A program made the translations under genes and the position numbers. From assembly GCA_903930195.1 (NCBI GenBank), contig CAIYXH010000170.1, positions 1-13,112 on the forward strand: 13,112 nucleotides of DNA, read 5' to 3'. Position 1 is the first letter of the stretch, and each line of letters opens with the position of its first letter. Shown here in pieces: positions 1 to 7,166 of this stretch. The notes under the pieces are model-generated. The model was not told where the DNA came from. It did no database searches and worked only from the letters and a program-made list of their open reading frames with translations. The stretch comes from an uncultured Actinomycetes bacterium (GTDB lineage: Bacteria > Actinomycetota > Thermoleophilia > Gaiellales > Gaiellaceae).

Positions 1-221
1 CCGCGCGCGTCGAGGAGCCGGGCCTGGCAGCTGGCGGCACAGCCGTCGAGCGCGATCACGTCGCGCCCGGCACGTGCGGCGGCGACGATCTGCTCGATGT
101 CGCCGACGACCTCGGCGAGGCCGCGCGACTCGAGATCGTCCGCGACATCGGCCGCGTGCACACCGAGAGACGAGGCGCCGTGACACGGCAGGAGCATCGG
201 CTTCGTCTCGACAGTCGCCAT
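1..221 (-). CDS. DGC-domain putative zinc-binding protein (C-terminus cut off)
   Basis: The leftward frame opens with ATG at 221 and stays open for 73 codons to the window edge, so only the N-terminal part is present. The defining motif is visible: an early Cys in LPCHG (C13) and ALDGCAASCQ, with DGC at residues 59-61 and the next Cys at 65. This matches the DGC family of small putative zinc-binding proteins, which carry four conserved cysteines; the last ones would lie beyond the edge. Biochemical function is not established for the family. No SD precedes the ATG, but TACTCT (complement of 231-236) fits an actinobacterial -10 nine bases upstream, so translation may be nearly leaderless. The gene is head-to-head with the iron-uptake operon. 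The family call is fairly secure; the role is unknown. Confidence 0.75.
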   Translation of the reverse strand, partial: MATVETKPMLLPCHGASSLGVHAADVADDLESRGLAEVVGDIEQIVAAARAGRDVIALDGCAASCQARLLDAR

Positions 222-273
222 CGGGAGCTCAGAGTAGCGGACGAACCGGAGGTCTTTACGCGGGCAGTTGCTC

Positions 274-302
274 TTGCCTATCCGGCGATGTAAGGGTAGC
301 CT
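274..302 (+). promoter_or_regulatory. Predicted efeU promoter (-35/-10)
   Basis: TTGCCT at 274-279 and TAGCCT at 297-302 are separated by 17 bases and fit a -35 plus the actinobacterial TANNNT -10. The last T of the -10 lies seven bases before the GTG at 310. The expected transcript would therefore begin at or next to the start codon, consistent with the absence of an SD. Inferred from sequence only. Confidence 0.5.
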
Positions 303-305
303 TAC
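290..305. promoter_or_regulatory. Iron box (DtxR/IdeR-type operator) over the efeU -10
   Basis: GTAAGG GTAG CCTTAC is a perfect 6-bp inverted repeat with a 4-bp centre. A 15-base core, from 292, agrees with the IdeR/DtxR consensus core TAGGTTAGGCTAACC at 11 of 15 positions. It covers the predicted -10 and ends four bases before the efeU start. Such placement is what an iron-loaded repressor would need to block an iron-import operon. The regulator itself is not in the window. Confidence 0.65.
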
Positions 306-309
306 CGAC

Positions 310-1158
310 GTGCTTCCGACCTTTGTGATCGGACTACGGGAAGGACTCGAGGCCGCCCTGATCGTGGGCATCGTCGGCGCCTTCCTGCGGCAGGAGGGCC
401 GCACCGACGCGCTGCGCTGGATGTGGGTGGGTGTCGTCGGAGCCACCGCGATCTGTGTGGCCGCGGCCGTCGCCCTGCAGATCGTCAACCAGGACCTGCC
501 GCAGCAGCAGCAGGAGGGGCTCGAGACCGTCGTCGCCTCCGTGGCCGTCGTGATGGTCACCTTCATGATCCTCTGGATGAACAAGCACGCACGCGGGCTC
601 GCAGGCGAGCTCCGCGCGCACGCGGCAGCAGCGCTCGCGAACGGCTCGACCTGGGCGCTCGTCGCGATGGCCTTCTTCGCGGTGATCCGCGAAGGCCTCG
701 AGACCGCCGTCTTCCTGCTCGCCGCGTTCCAGGCGTCGGGCAACGCGACGACGGCCGGGCTCGGCGCCTTCCTCGGCATCGTCTGCGCGGTCGTGCTCGG
801 CTGGCTGATCTACCGCGGCGGGGTGAAGCTCAATCTCGGCCGCTTCTTCCGCATCACCGGCGCCGTGCTCGTCCTCGTTGCGGCCGGGCTCGTCATGTCC
901 GCGATCCATACCGCGCACGAGGCCACCTGGCTCAACAGCCTCCAGGGCGAGGCGCTCAACCTCAGCTGGCTCGTCCGGCCGGGCACCGTCACGAGCTCAC
1001 TGCTCACCGGCGTCCTCGGCCTCCAGCCCCAGCCCACGGTGGGAGAGCTCGGCGGCTGGCTGCTCTATGCCGTGCCGATGCTCGCCTACATCTTCTGGCC
1101 GTCCCGCCTCCGGCTTCGCCGCAAGGCGGCGTTCGCCCCGGCCAAATCCCCCGTCTGA
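310..1158 (+). CDS. efeU: FTR1/EfeU-family iron permease
   Basis: This is the membrane permease of the EfeUOB ferrous-iron uptake system. The 282-residue protein carries the two diagnostic REGLE motifs, at residues 10-14 and 127-131. In this family their Glu residues face each other in the membrane and move iron. About seven hydrophobic segments are visible, the last before the basic tail WPSRLRLRRK. GTG 310 was chosen because it gives the usual FTR1 N-terminus MLPTFVIGLREGLEA. An in-frame TTG at 268 would add 14 residues encoded by the promoter and iron box. There is no SD, which suggests a leaderless start. efeO follows after 20 bases. Iron-dependent repression is likely from the overlapping iron box. 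Call very secure; the exact start is an inference. Confidence 0.95.
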   Translation: MLPTFVIGLREGLEAALIVGIVGAFLRQEGRTDALRWMWVGVVGATAICVAAAVALQIVNQDLPQQQQEGLETVVASVAVVMVTFMILWMNKHARGLAGELRAHAAAALANGSTWALVAMAFFAVIREGLETAVFLLAAFQASGNATTAGLGAFLGIVCAVVLGWLIYRGGVKLNLGRFFRITGAVLVLVAAGLVMSAIHTAHEATWLNSLQGEALNLSWLVRPGTVTSSLLTGVLGLQPQPTVGELGGWLLYAVPMLAYIFWPSRLRLRRKAAFAPAKSPV

Positions 1159-1178
1159 ACGCAAGGAGAAGAAGACCG

Positions 1179-2330
1179 ATGAACGCCCGCTTCCATCGCC
1201 TGCGCCCGCTCGTCGCGCTCGCGGCCCTCATCCCGGTCGCGGTGCTCGCGACCGCCTGCGGCTCGTCGTCGAGCAGCGGTGACGCCGGCCAGAAGCTGAG
1301 CGTCAAGCTGGTCGACAGCGGCTGCTCGCCGAACAGCCTGACCGCGAAGAGCGGCAAGGTCACCGTCGACGTCCAGAACGGCGGCACCTCTAAGGTGACC
1401 GAGCTCGAGCTGAAGAACGCCGGGGGGATCATCCTCGGCGAGAGCGAGAACGTCGTCGCCGGCATCGGCGGCAGCTTCACCCTCACGCTCCAGCCGGGCA
1501 CGTACACCCTGAGCTGCCCGAACGGCAGCGAGGAGGACGGCGGCAAGCTCGTCGTCTCCGGGGGCACGGTCAGCGCCGGCGCGGGCTCCGATGCCGCCCT
1601 GCTCGCGAAGGCAACGGCCGGGTACAAGACGTACGTCGAGGGCCAGTCCGCCCAGCTCCTCGCGGGGACGAAGCAGTTCGTCGCCGCCCTGAAGGCCGGC
1701 AACCTCGCGCAGGCGGAGGCCCTCTTCGGCCCCGTCCGCTACCACTACGAGGCGATCGAGCCGGTGGCCGAGAGCTTCGGCAACCTTGATCCCGAGATCG
1801 ACGCGCGTGAGAACGACGTTGCGAGCCCCGCCGACTGGACGGGCTTCCACCGGATCGAGAAGATCCTCTGGGAGCAGAACACGACCGCGGGCACCTCGAC
1901 CTACGCGACCAAGCTGCTCGCCGACGTGACGACGCTCAACGGCCGGGTCAAGACGCTGAACTACCAGGCCGCCCAGCTTGCGAACGGTGGCGTCGAGCTC
2001 CTCAACGAGGTGGCGAACTCGAAGATCACGGGTGAGGAGGATCGCTACTCACACACCGACCTCTCCGACTTCGCCGCGAACGTCGAAGGTGCCCAGAAGG
2101 CCTTCGAGCTGCTCGAGCCGGCACTTCAGGACGTCGGCGAGGGGGCCCTCGCGAAGACGATCGCCGCGCGGTTCGCCGCCGTCGACAAGGGCCTCGCGAA
2201 GTACAAGCGCTCGACGCCGCTCGGCTACGCGCTCTACAGCGCGCTGACCGCGGCCGACCGCCGCACCTTCGCGACCGAGGTCGACGCGCTCGCCGAGCCG
2301 CTCTCGACCGTCGCCGGGAAGGTCACGTAG
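1179..2330 (+). CDS. efeO: EfeO-type lipoprotein, cupredoxin plus M75 (imelysin-like) domains
   Basis: This is the extracytoplasmic iron-binding component of EfeUOB, 383 residues. The N-terminus is a lipoprotein signal ending in LATAC, so C27 would be lipidated; the lipobox has Ala rather than the usual Leu at -3. Residues about 40-130 form the small cupredoxin-like domain, with Cys at 49 (SGCSPN) and 113 (LSCPNG). Residues about 140-380 are the helical M75 domain. It contains GFHRIEKILW at 222-231, whose HxxE (H224, E227) is the family's metal-binding motif. AAGGAG at 1163-1168 lies ten bases before ATG 1179 and supports that start. Lipid anchoring fits a cell without a classical periplasm, whereas the E. 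coli protein is soluble. Neighbouring efeU and efeB confirm the role. Confidence 0.95.
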   Translation: MNARFHRLRPLVALAALIPVAVLATACGSSSSSGDAGQKLSVKLVDSGCSPNSLTAKSGKVTVDVQNGGTSKVTELELKNAGGIILGESENVVAGIGGSFTLTLQPGTYTLSCPNGSEEDGGKLVVSGGTVSAGAGSDAALLAKATAGYKTYVEGQSAQLLAGTKQFVAALKAGNLAQAEALFGPVRYHYEAIEPVAESFGNLDPEIDARENDVASPADWTGFHRIEKILWEQNTTAGTSTYATKLLADVTTLNGRVKTLNYQAAQLANGGVELLNEVANSKITGEEDRYSHTDLSDFAANVEGAQKAFELLEPALQDVGEGALAKTIAARFAAVDKGLAKYKRSTPLGYALYSALTAADRRTFATEVDALAEPLSTVAGKVT

Positions 2331-2337
2331 TCCAGCC

Positions 2338-3558
2338 ATGAAGGTCACGCGCCGCGGATTCGTGCTCGGTGCCGGCGGTGGGGCCATTGGCCTCGCCGCC
2401 GGCGGCGTGGGTGGCTTCCTGCTCGACCACGAGGTCGCGCAGGGAGCCACCTCCGAGCCGTTCTACGGTGAGAACCAGGGCGGGATCGCGACGACGGCCC
2501 AGGATCGGATCGTCTTTGGCTCCTTCGACGTCAGCGTCGGGACGAAGGGCGAGCTCGCGGGGCTGCTGCGCGACTGGTCGGCCGCAGCCGCGCTGATGAC
2601 CAAGGGCCAGCCCCTCGGCGAGCCCGACGACGCGCTCCCGGTGCCGCCTGTCGACACTGGCGAGGCCTACGGCCTGCCGCCCTCGCGGCTCACGGTCACC
2701 TTCGGCTTCGGGCCGGCGCTCTTCGACGACCGCTACGGCCTCGCCGCACGGAAGCCGTCGGGGCTCGTCGAACTGCCGCACTTCCCGGGCGACGAGCTCG
2801 ACCCGTCCCGCACGGGCGGCGACATCTGCATCCAGGCCTGCGCCGACGACCCCGTCGTCGCCTTCCACGCCGTCCGCAACCTCGCGCGCATCGGGCGCGG
2901 CCGGGCGTCGCTCCGCTGGACGCAGCTCGGCTTCGGCCGCACCTCGGTCACCTCGAGCGGCCAGACGACCCTCCGCAACCTCCAGGGGTTCAAGGACGGG
3001 ACGAACAACCTTCGCGGCGACGACGCCGACCAGATGAACGAGTTCGTCTGGGTCGGGAACGAGGAGCCGCAGACCTGGTTCCGCGGCGGCACCTACCTCG
3101 TCGCCCGCCGGATCCGGATGTACATCGAGACCTGGGACCGCTCGGCGCTCGGCGACCAGCAGCAGACGATCGGCCGCTACAAGCTGAGCGGGGCGCCGCT
3201 CAGCGGTGGGGTCGAGCACACCGCCGTCGACCTGAAGGCGACCGCCGCCGACGGCCTTCCCGTGATCCCGACGAACGCGCACATCCGGCTCGCCGGCCCC
3301 GACGCGAACGGCGGCCGCCGGATCCTCCGCCGCGGCTACTCGTACACCGACGGCATCGACCCGATCACCGGCGAGCTCGACGCGGGCCTCTTCTTCGTCG
3401 CCTTCCAGCGCGACGTGCACGAGGGCTTCGTCCAGCTTCAGCGGCGCCTGTCGACGAAGGACGCGCTCAACGAGTACATCGTCCACACCGGGAGCGGTGT
3501 CTTCGCCGTCCCGCCGGGCGCGCAGCACAACAGCTTCGTCGGCGCCGGCCTCTTCTAG
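2338..3558 (+). CDS. efeB: EfeB, Tat-exported DyP-type heme peroxidase
   Basis: The 406-residue protein is the peroxidase component of EfeUOB, thought to oxidise ferrous iron or act on heme outside the membrane. A twin-arginine signal is clear: TRRGFVLG (R5, R6) followed by a Gly/Ala-rich hydrophobic stretch to about residue 38. The DyP signature GFKDG sits at 217-221, with D220 the catalytic Asp. AHIRLAGP supplies the probable proximal heme ligand H315, and RRGYSY about 16 residues later supplies the conserved distal Arg. The C-terminal block FFVAFQRD...LNEYI is typical of the EfeB branch. The ATG lies seven bases after the efeO stop, so the genes are co-transcribed. Only a weak SD is visible. 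A terminator follows at once. Confidence 0.95.
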   Translation: MKVTRRGFVLGAGGGAIGLAAGGVGGFLLDHEVAQGATSEPFYGENQGGIATTAQDRIVFGSFDVSVGTKGELAGLLRDWSAAAALMTKGQPLGEPDDALPVPPVDTGEAYGLPPSRLTVTFGFGPALFDDRYGLAARKPSGLVELPHFPGDELDPSRTGGDICIQACADDPVVAFHAVRNLARIGRGRASLRWTQLGFGRTSVTSSGQTTLRNLQGFKDGTNNLRGDDADQMNEFVWVGNEEPQTWFRGGTYLVARRIRMYIETWDRSALGDQQQTIGRYKLSGAPLSGGVEHTAVDLKATAADGLPVIPTNAHIRLAGPDANGGRRILRRGYSYTDGIDPITGELDAGLFFVAFQRDVHEGFVQLQRRLSTKDALNEYIVHTGSGVFAVPPGAQHNSFVGAGLF

Positions 3559-3599
3559 GGCCTGGCCCGGTCTTGGGGGCCTGGCCTTTGTTGCTTTTT
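3559..3599 (+). terminator. Intrinsic terminator of efeUOB
   Basis: Directly after the efeB stop, GGCC-T-GGCCC (3559-3568) pairs with GGGCC-T-GGCC (3577-3586) across the loop GGTCTTGG. This gives a nine-pair stem with one T/T mismatch. A T-rich tail TTTGTTGCTTTTT follows to 3599. On the opposite strand the hairpin has no T-tail, so it mainly serves the rightward operon. Confidence 0.85.
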
Positions 3600-3603
3600 G
3601 GCT

Positions 3604-4062
3604 CTACTCAGAGACCGTGACGGACTCGATGCGGATCTCGTCGCGAGGACGATCCTGCCCATCGGTCGCGGCGGTGCCGATCGCGTCGACCGTCTCCTCG
3701 CCGCCCGTGACCTTACCGAACACCGTGTGCAGCCCGTCGAGCCAGGGGCACGAGTCGGCGGTGACGATGAAGAACTGCGAGCCGTTCGTGTTCGGGCCGG
3801 CGTTCGCCATCGCGAGCGCACCCTTCACGATCCGGTTCGGGTTGATCTCGTCCTCGAACTGATAGCCGGGGCCGCCCATGCCGGTGCCGGTCGGGTCGCC
3901 GCCCTGGATCATGAAGTTCTCGATCACGCGGTGGAAGATCACGCCGTCGTAGAAGCCCTTCTTCGAGAGATCGAGGAAGTTGTGGACGGTCTTCGGAGCG
4001 TCGGCATCGAAGAGCTCGAGCTCGATCGGCCCCTTGTTCGTGTTCAGCGTGACGTTGGTCAT
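3604..4062 (-). CDS. Cyclophilin-type peptidyl-prolyl cis-trans isomerase
   Basis: This 152-residue, single-domain cyclophilin accelerates proline isomerisation during folding. No signal peptide or membrane segment is seen, so it is probably cytoplasmic. Diagnostic blocks are present in order: GFYDGVIFHRVI with the catalytic Arg, FMIQGGDPTGTG, ALAMANAGPNTNGSQFFI, and CPWLDGLHTVFGKV with the active-site Trp and His. ATG 4062 (MTNVTLNTNKGPI) is preferred over in-frame ATG 4071. No SD exists for either, and TACGAT (complement of 4069-4074) fits a -10 whose transcript would begin at 4062, making it leaderless. It is convergent with efeB and divergent from the molybdoenzyme genes, and probably monocistronic. 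Confidence 0.93.
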   Translation of the reverse strand: MTNVTLNTNKGPIELELFDADAPKTVHNFLDLSKKGFYDGVIFHRVIENFMIQGGDPTGTGMGGPGYQFEDEINPNRIVKGALAMANAGPNTNGSQFFIVTADSCPWLDGLHTVFGKVTGGEETVDAIGTAATDGQDRPRDEIRIESVTVSE

Positions 4063-4068
4063 GGGCCG

Positions 4069-4074
4069 CATCGT
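4069..4074 (-). promoter_or_regulatory. Candidate -10 of the cyclophilin gene
   Basis: On the minus strand TACGAT matches TANNNT and lies six bases before ATG 4062, as expected for a leaderless transcript. It would overlap the alternative ATG at 4071 and so argues against that start. No good -35 is evident at 16-18 bases. Confidence 0.35.
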
Positions 4075-4199
4075 ACAAAAAGGACCCGTTCCGAAGCAGG
4101 GGCTGCCCTCGGGGAGGCTCCACGGGTCTCGATCGCCGGCGGGTCTCGCCAGTCGTCAGCCGTTGACCACCCAGACGCGTGTGGGACCGCATCAACCCG

Positions 4200-4221
4200 G
4201 GTACTTGCTGTGTCAAGAACC
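4200..4221. promoter_or_regulatory. Imperfect inverted repeat upstream of the molybdoenzyme operon
   Basis: GGTACTTG (4200-4207) and CAAGAACC (4214-4221) are inverted repeats with one mismatch around CTGTGT. They lie 67 bases before the [2Fe-2S] subunit start, in the divergent region shared with the cyclophilin gene. A TTGACC hexamer at 4163-4168 could be a -35, but the matching -10 is weak. It could be an operator or chance. Nothing else was recognised in the 226-base gap. Confidence 0.3.
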
Positions 4222-4276
4222 GACATGAGTCCGGCCCCGCGCGTGCTTCCCTCTGGAGCTCGCGCCGTCGGCCGGC

Positions 4277-4282
4277 AGGAGG
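4277..4282 (+). promoter_or_regulatory. Ribosome binding site that sets the start of the [2Fe-2S] subunit
   Basis: AGGAGG directly abuts an ATG at 4283 but lies six bases before a second in-frame ATG at 4289. The spacing favours 4289 (MASKLKINVNG). Confidence 0.7.
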
Positions 4283-4288
4283 ATGGGA

Positions 4289-4801
4289 ATGGCCAGCAAG
4301 CTCAAAATCAACGTCAACGGGCTGTCGCACTCCGTCAGCTCGAGCTTGGACACGCCGCTCCTCTACGTGCTGCACAACGAGCTGCATCTGCACGGACCGC
4401 GCTTCGGCTGCGGTCTCGCACAGTGCGGTGCCTGCTCGGTGCTGCTGAACGGGAAGGAGATCCGCAGCTGTGTGACCCCGGTTGCGGCCGTGTCCGGCAA
4501 GGAAGTGACCACCCTGGAGGGACTGCCGGGCCTCTGGGCGAAGGAGCGCGGCACGTCTGCTGCGTCGCCGCAGCTGCATCCGTTGCAGCAGGCGTGGATC
4601 GACGTGCAGGTGCCGCATTGCGGGTATTGCCAGAACGGGATGATGATCCAGGCGGCGGACCTCCTCGCGACGACGAAGAAGCCGACCGAGGATCAGATCC
4701 GGACGGCGATGAACGGGCATCTCTGCCGCTGTGGCACCTATCCGCGGATCCTCACCGCGATCCAGCAGGCCGCAGCCGTGATCGCCAAGGGAGGCGCGTA
4801 G
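4289..4801 (+). CDS. [2Fe-2S] subunit of a molybdenum hydroxylase (IorA/CoxS-like)
   Basis: This 170-residue small subunit carries electrons from the molybdenum centre through two [2Fe-2S] clusters. The N-terminal plant-ferredoxin-type site is FGCGLAQCGACSVLLNG with C41, C46, C49 and C61. The C-terminal helical site is CGYCQNGM and GHLCRCGTYPRI, with C111, C114, C146 and C148. All eight ligands are intact. It has no signal peptide; in two-subunit enzymes of this type it is thought to travel with the Tat-exported large subunit. The large-subunit gene starts two bases after its stop. No FAD subunit gene is adjacent, as in isoquinoline 1-oxidoreductase and related aldehyde dehydrogenases. The substrate cannot be read from sequence. 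Confidence 0.93.
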   Translation: MASKLKINVNGLSHSVSSSLDTPLLYVLHNELHLHGPRFGCGLAQCGACSVLLNGKEIRSCVTPVAAVSGKEVTTLEGLPGLWAKERGTSAASPQLHPLQQAWIDVQVPHCGYCQNGMMIQAADLLATTKKPTEDQIRTAMNGHLCRCGTYPRILTAIQQAAAVIAKGGA

Positions 4802-4803
4802 CC

Positions 4804-7116
4804 ATGACGGGACTGATGCATGACCGTGTCATTTCGAACCGCGAGCTCTCACGCCGCACGTTCCTCAAGGGAAGCGGTGCGCTGATCGTCGGATTCAGCC
4901 TCGCCGGCTCGCTTGTCGCCGGCAAGGCCTCGGCGGCCGCCGGGCCGTCGGGCTACCTGCCCGACGTCACCCAGGTCGACTCCTGGCTCTCGATCGGCAC
5001 CGACGGTGTCGCCACGCTGAAGACGAGCCAGGTCGAGATCGGGAACGGCATCACGACGGGTCTCCTGCAGGTCCTCGCCGAGGAGCTCAACCTCTCGATG
5101 GACCAGGTGCGTCACGGCGCGTGGGACACCTACCAGCTCGTCAACTCGGGCAGCACCGGCGGCAGCACCGGCATCCAGTCGAGTCCCGGCCCCGCCATGC
5201 GCGCGGCCGCGGCGACGGCGATGCAGGCGCTGCTCGGTCTCGCGTCGCAGAACCTCGGTGTCCCGGTCACCAACCTCACGGCGGCGAACGGGTCGATCTC
5301 GGGCGGCGGCAAGTCGGTCACCTACGGCCAGCTCGTCGGCGGGAAGCTGATCAACGCGAAGATCCCGACGACGCAGGCAAGCCTCAACCCGGGCCAGTCG
5401 CCGGCGAAGGCGGTCGCGCAGTACGACGTCGTCACGACGAGCGTGCCGCGGATCGACGTTCCGGCGAAGGTGAACGGCTCCTACACCTACGTCCACAACG
5501 TCCACGTCCCAGGCATGCTCCACGGTCGCGTCGTGCGGCCGCGGGGGCAGGGGCCGTTCGGCTCCGGAGCCACGATCGTCTCGCTCGACGAGAGTTCGAT
5601 CTCGCACATCCCGGAGGCAAGGGTCGTGCGCTCGGGCAACTTCCTCGGGGTCGTCGCACCGAAGGAGTACGACGCCATCCAGGCGGCAGCCCAGCTCAAG
5701 GTGCAGTGGACGCAGACGGCGACGCTCCCCTCGAGCGGCAACCTGTTCGGGAGCATGCGGGCCCAGCTGAATGCGGGCCAGGCGGTGACGAGCAACGAGC
5801 CGCCGGTCGTGGCAGGGAACATCGCGGCCGGCCTCGCGTCGGCGGCGAAGACGTTCTCGGCGACCTACGCGTTCCACAACGGCAGCCGAGTCGTCATCGG
5901 CCCCGCCTGCTCGGTGGCCGACGTCCGTGCGGGCTCGGCCGTCGTCTACTGCAGCTCGCAGCAGATCCAGAGCATGGTGACCGGTGTGGCCCAGCAGCTC
6001 GGGCTCCAGCCGGCGCAGGTTCGCGTCTTCTACTACGAAGGTGCGAGCTCGTTCGGGTCGGCCCAGAGCACGTCGGACACGCCGAAGGCGGCAGCGATGC
6101 TCTCGCAGCTCGCCGGTGCCCCGGTGCGGCTCCAGCTGATGCGGTGGGACGAGAACGGCTGGGACAACTACCAGTCGGCGCAGCTCTCGGATCTCCGCGG
6201 CGGTGTCGATGCGAACGGCAAGCTCACCGCCTACGAGTTCAAGCTCGCGCAGGCGCCGTACTCGACGGTGATCGACCTCACCTCGGAGCTGACCGGGACG
6301 CCGCTCCCGACGCTCGCGGCGATGACCGGGGCCCGGTGCGACGAGCCGTCGTGCGGGGTGATGTACGCGTCGCCGAACAAGTCGATCACCGGGATGACCC
6401 TGCCCGTCTACAACGGCTACTTCCGGGCGGGATCGCAGCGCTCGGGCGGCGAGGGCCAGCTGGCCTCGTTCGCGGCGGAGCAGTTCATCGACGAGCTCGC
6501 GTACACCGCGGGGATCGACCCGCTGACGTTCCGGGTGCAGAACGCGAGCAGCGACCGCTGGTCGGGTGTGATGCAGGCAGCGGCGCAGGCCGCGAACTGG
6601 AAGCCCGGCGTCGCCAACTCGACGAAGCAGACGGGCAACGTCGTCACGGGCCGCGGGATGGGCTCCGGCACGCACGGAACCGCCGGGTACGCCGCCGCGG
6701 TCGTCGACCTGTCGGTGAACAAGAAGACCGGGAAGATCTCGGTCTCGCACATCTACAGCGCGATCGACGTCGGCCTCGCCGTCAATCCGGCGGCCGTGGA
6801 AAACCAGCTCTCGGGCGGCTCGATCTTCGGGCTCAGCCGGGTGCTCCACGAAGAGGTGACGTTCAACAAGACGAACGTGACGAGCCTCGACTGGATTGGG
6901 TACCCGATCCTCCGCTTCGCCGAGGCGCCCAAGGTCACGAACGTGCTCCTGCAGAAGACCGACCAGCTGCCGCTCGGCGCCGGGGAGCCCGGCGTCACGC
7001 CGATCCCGGCGGCGGTGGCCAACGCGTTCTTCGACGCGACGGGGGTTCGGATGCGGACAGCTCCTCTCACGCCGGCGCGCGTCCGCGCGGCGCTGAAGGC
7101 AGCCGGGGTCGCCTAG
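4804..7116 (+). CDS. Molybdopterin-binding subunit, IorB/aldehyde-oxidoreductase type, Tat-exported
   Basis: This 770-residue catalytic subunit of the xanthine oxidase family hydroxylates or oxidises an unknown aldehyde or N-heterocycle. A Tat signal is clear: SRRTFLKG (R17, R18) then a hydrophobic stretch ending near GKASAAA. Residues about 214-303 are the a/b-hammerhead domain. The molybdopterin region follows, with FRAGSQRSGGEG...AEQFIDELAYTAG, GRGMGSGTHGTAGYAA and VDVGLAVNP-like IDVGLAVNP. GAGEPGVTPIP near the end supplies the catalytic base E728. The loop usually written GGGFG is GASSFG here (413-418), an unusual variant. AGGGAGG at 4788-4794 supports ATG 4804. Length and layout fit the two-subunit, cytochrome-linked enzymes. 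Family secure; substrate unknown. Confidence 0.93.
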   Translation: MTGLMHDRVISNRELSRRTFLKGSGALIVGFSLAGSLVAGKASAAAGPSGYLPDVTQVDSWLSIGTDGVATLKTSQVEIGNGITTGLLQVLAEELNLSMDQVRHGAWDTYQLVNSGSTGGSTGIQSSPGPAMRAAAATAMQALLGLASQNLGVPVTNLTAANGSISGGGKSVTYGQLVGGKLINAKIPTTQASLNPGQSPAKAVAQYDVVTTSVPRIDVPAKVNGSYTYVHNVHVPGMLHGRVVRPRGQGPFGSGATIVSLDESSISHIPEARVVRSGNFLGVVAPKEYDAIQAAAQLKVQWTQTATLPSSGNLFGSMRAQLNAGQAVTSNEPPVVAGNIAAGLASAAKTFSATYAFHNGSRVVIGPACSVADVRAGSAVVYCSSQQIQSMVTGVAQQLGLQPAQVRVFYYEGASSFGSAQSTSDTPKAAAMLSQLAGAPVRLQLMRWDENGWDNYQSAQLSDLRGGVDANGKLTAYEFKLAQAPYSTVIDLTSELTGTPLPTLAAMTGARCDEPSCGVMYASPNKSITGMTLPVYNGYFRAGSQRSGGEGQLASFAAEQFIDELAYTAGIDPLTFRVQNASSDRWSGVMQAAAQAANWKPGVANSTKQTGNVVTGRGMGSGTHGTAGYAAAVVDLSVNKKTGKISVSHIYSAIDVGLAVNPAAVENQLSGGSIFGLSRVLHEEVTFNKTNVTSLDWIGYPILRFAEAPKVTNVLLQKTDQLPLGAGEPGVTPIPAAVANAFFDATGVRMRTAPLTPARVRAALKAAGVA

Positions 7117-7130
7117 CGCGACCGCAGGGC

Positions 7131-7166
7131 GGGGGGACGGAGATCTGCTTGCGTCTCCGTTCCCCC
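7131..7166 (+). terminator. Strong GC hairpin between the oxidoreductase and secreted-protein genes
   Basis: Bases 7131-7143 pair with 7154-7166 over 13 bp, including one G-U, around the loop TCTGCTTGCG. It starts 14 bases after the large-subunit stop and has no T-run. It could be a U-less actinobacterial terminator or a processing/stability element. Alternatively it could be a translation-control hairpin, because GGAG (7139-7142) is in the stem and a candidate TTG start (7149) in the loop. Confidence 0.55.

Noticed and set aside
268..309. In-frame TTG at 268 as the efeU start
   Set aside because: It would place the promoter and iron box inside the coding region and add 14 residues absent from the typical FTR1 N-terminus.
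423..1178. Possible N-terminal extension of EfeO upstream of 1179
   Set aside because: It overlies efeU out of frame and is Arg-rich; the lipoprotein signal and SD at 1179 define the true start.
310..3558. Novel iron-transport system
   Set aside because: The three genes match the known EfeUOB set in order, domains and key residues; only the control region is unusual.
3598..4803. Long rightward open frame continuous with the molybdopterin subunit (apparent protein over 1,100 residues)
   Set aside because: The upstream part is antisense to the cyclophilin gene and overlaps the [2Fe-2S] subunit in another frame; it is Arg-rich and featureless. The real start with SD and Tat signal is 4804.
4849..6849. 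666-residue leftward open frame
   Set aside because: Antisense shadow of the molybdopterin subunit gene; no recognisable domain.
5121..7148. 944-residue frame leading into secreted paralog 1
   Set aside because: The part before about 7149 is a shadow of the molybdopterin subunit; the signal peptide marks the real beginning.
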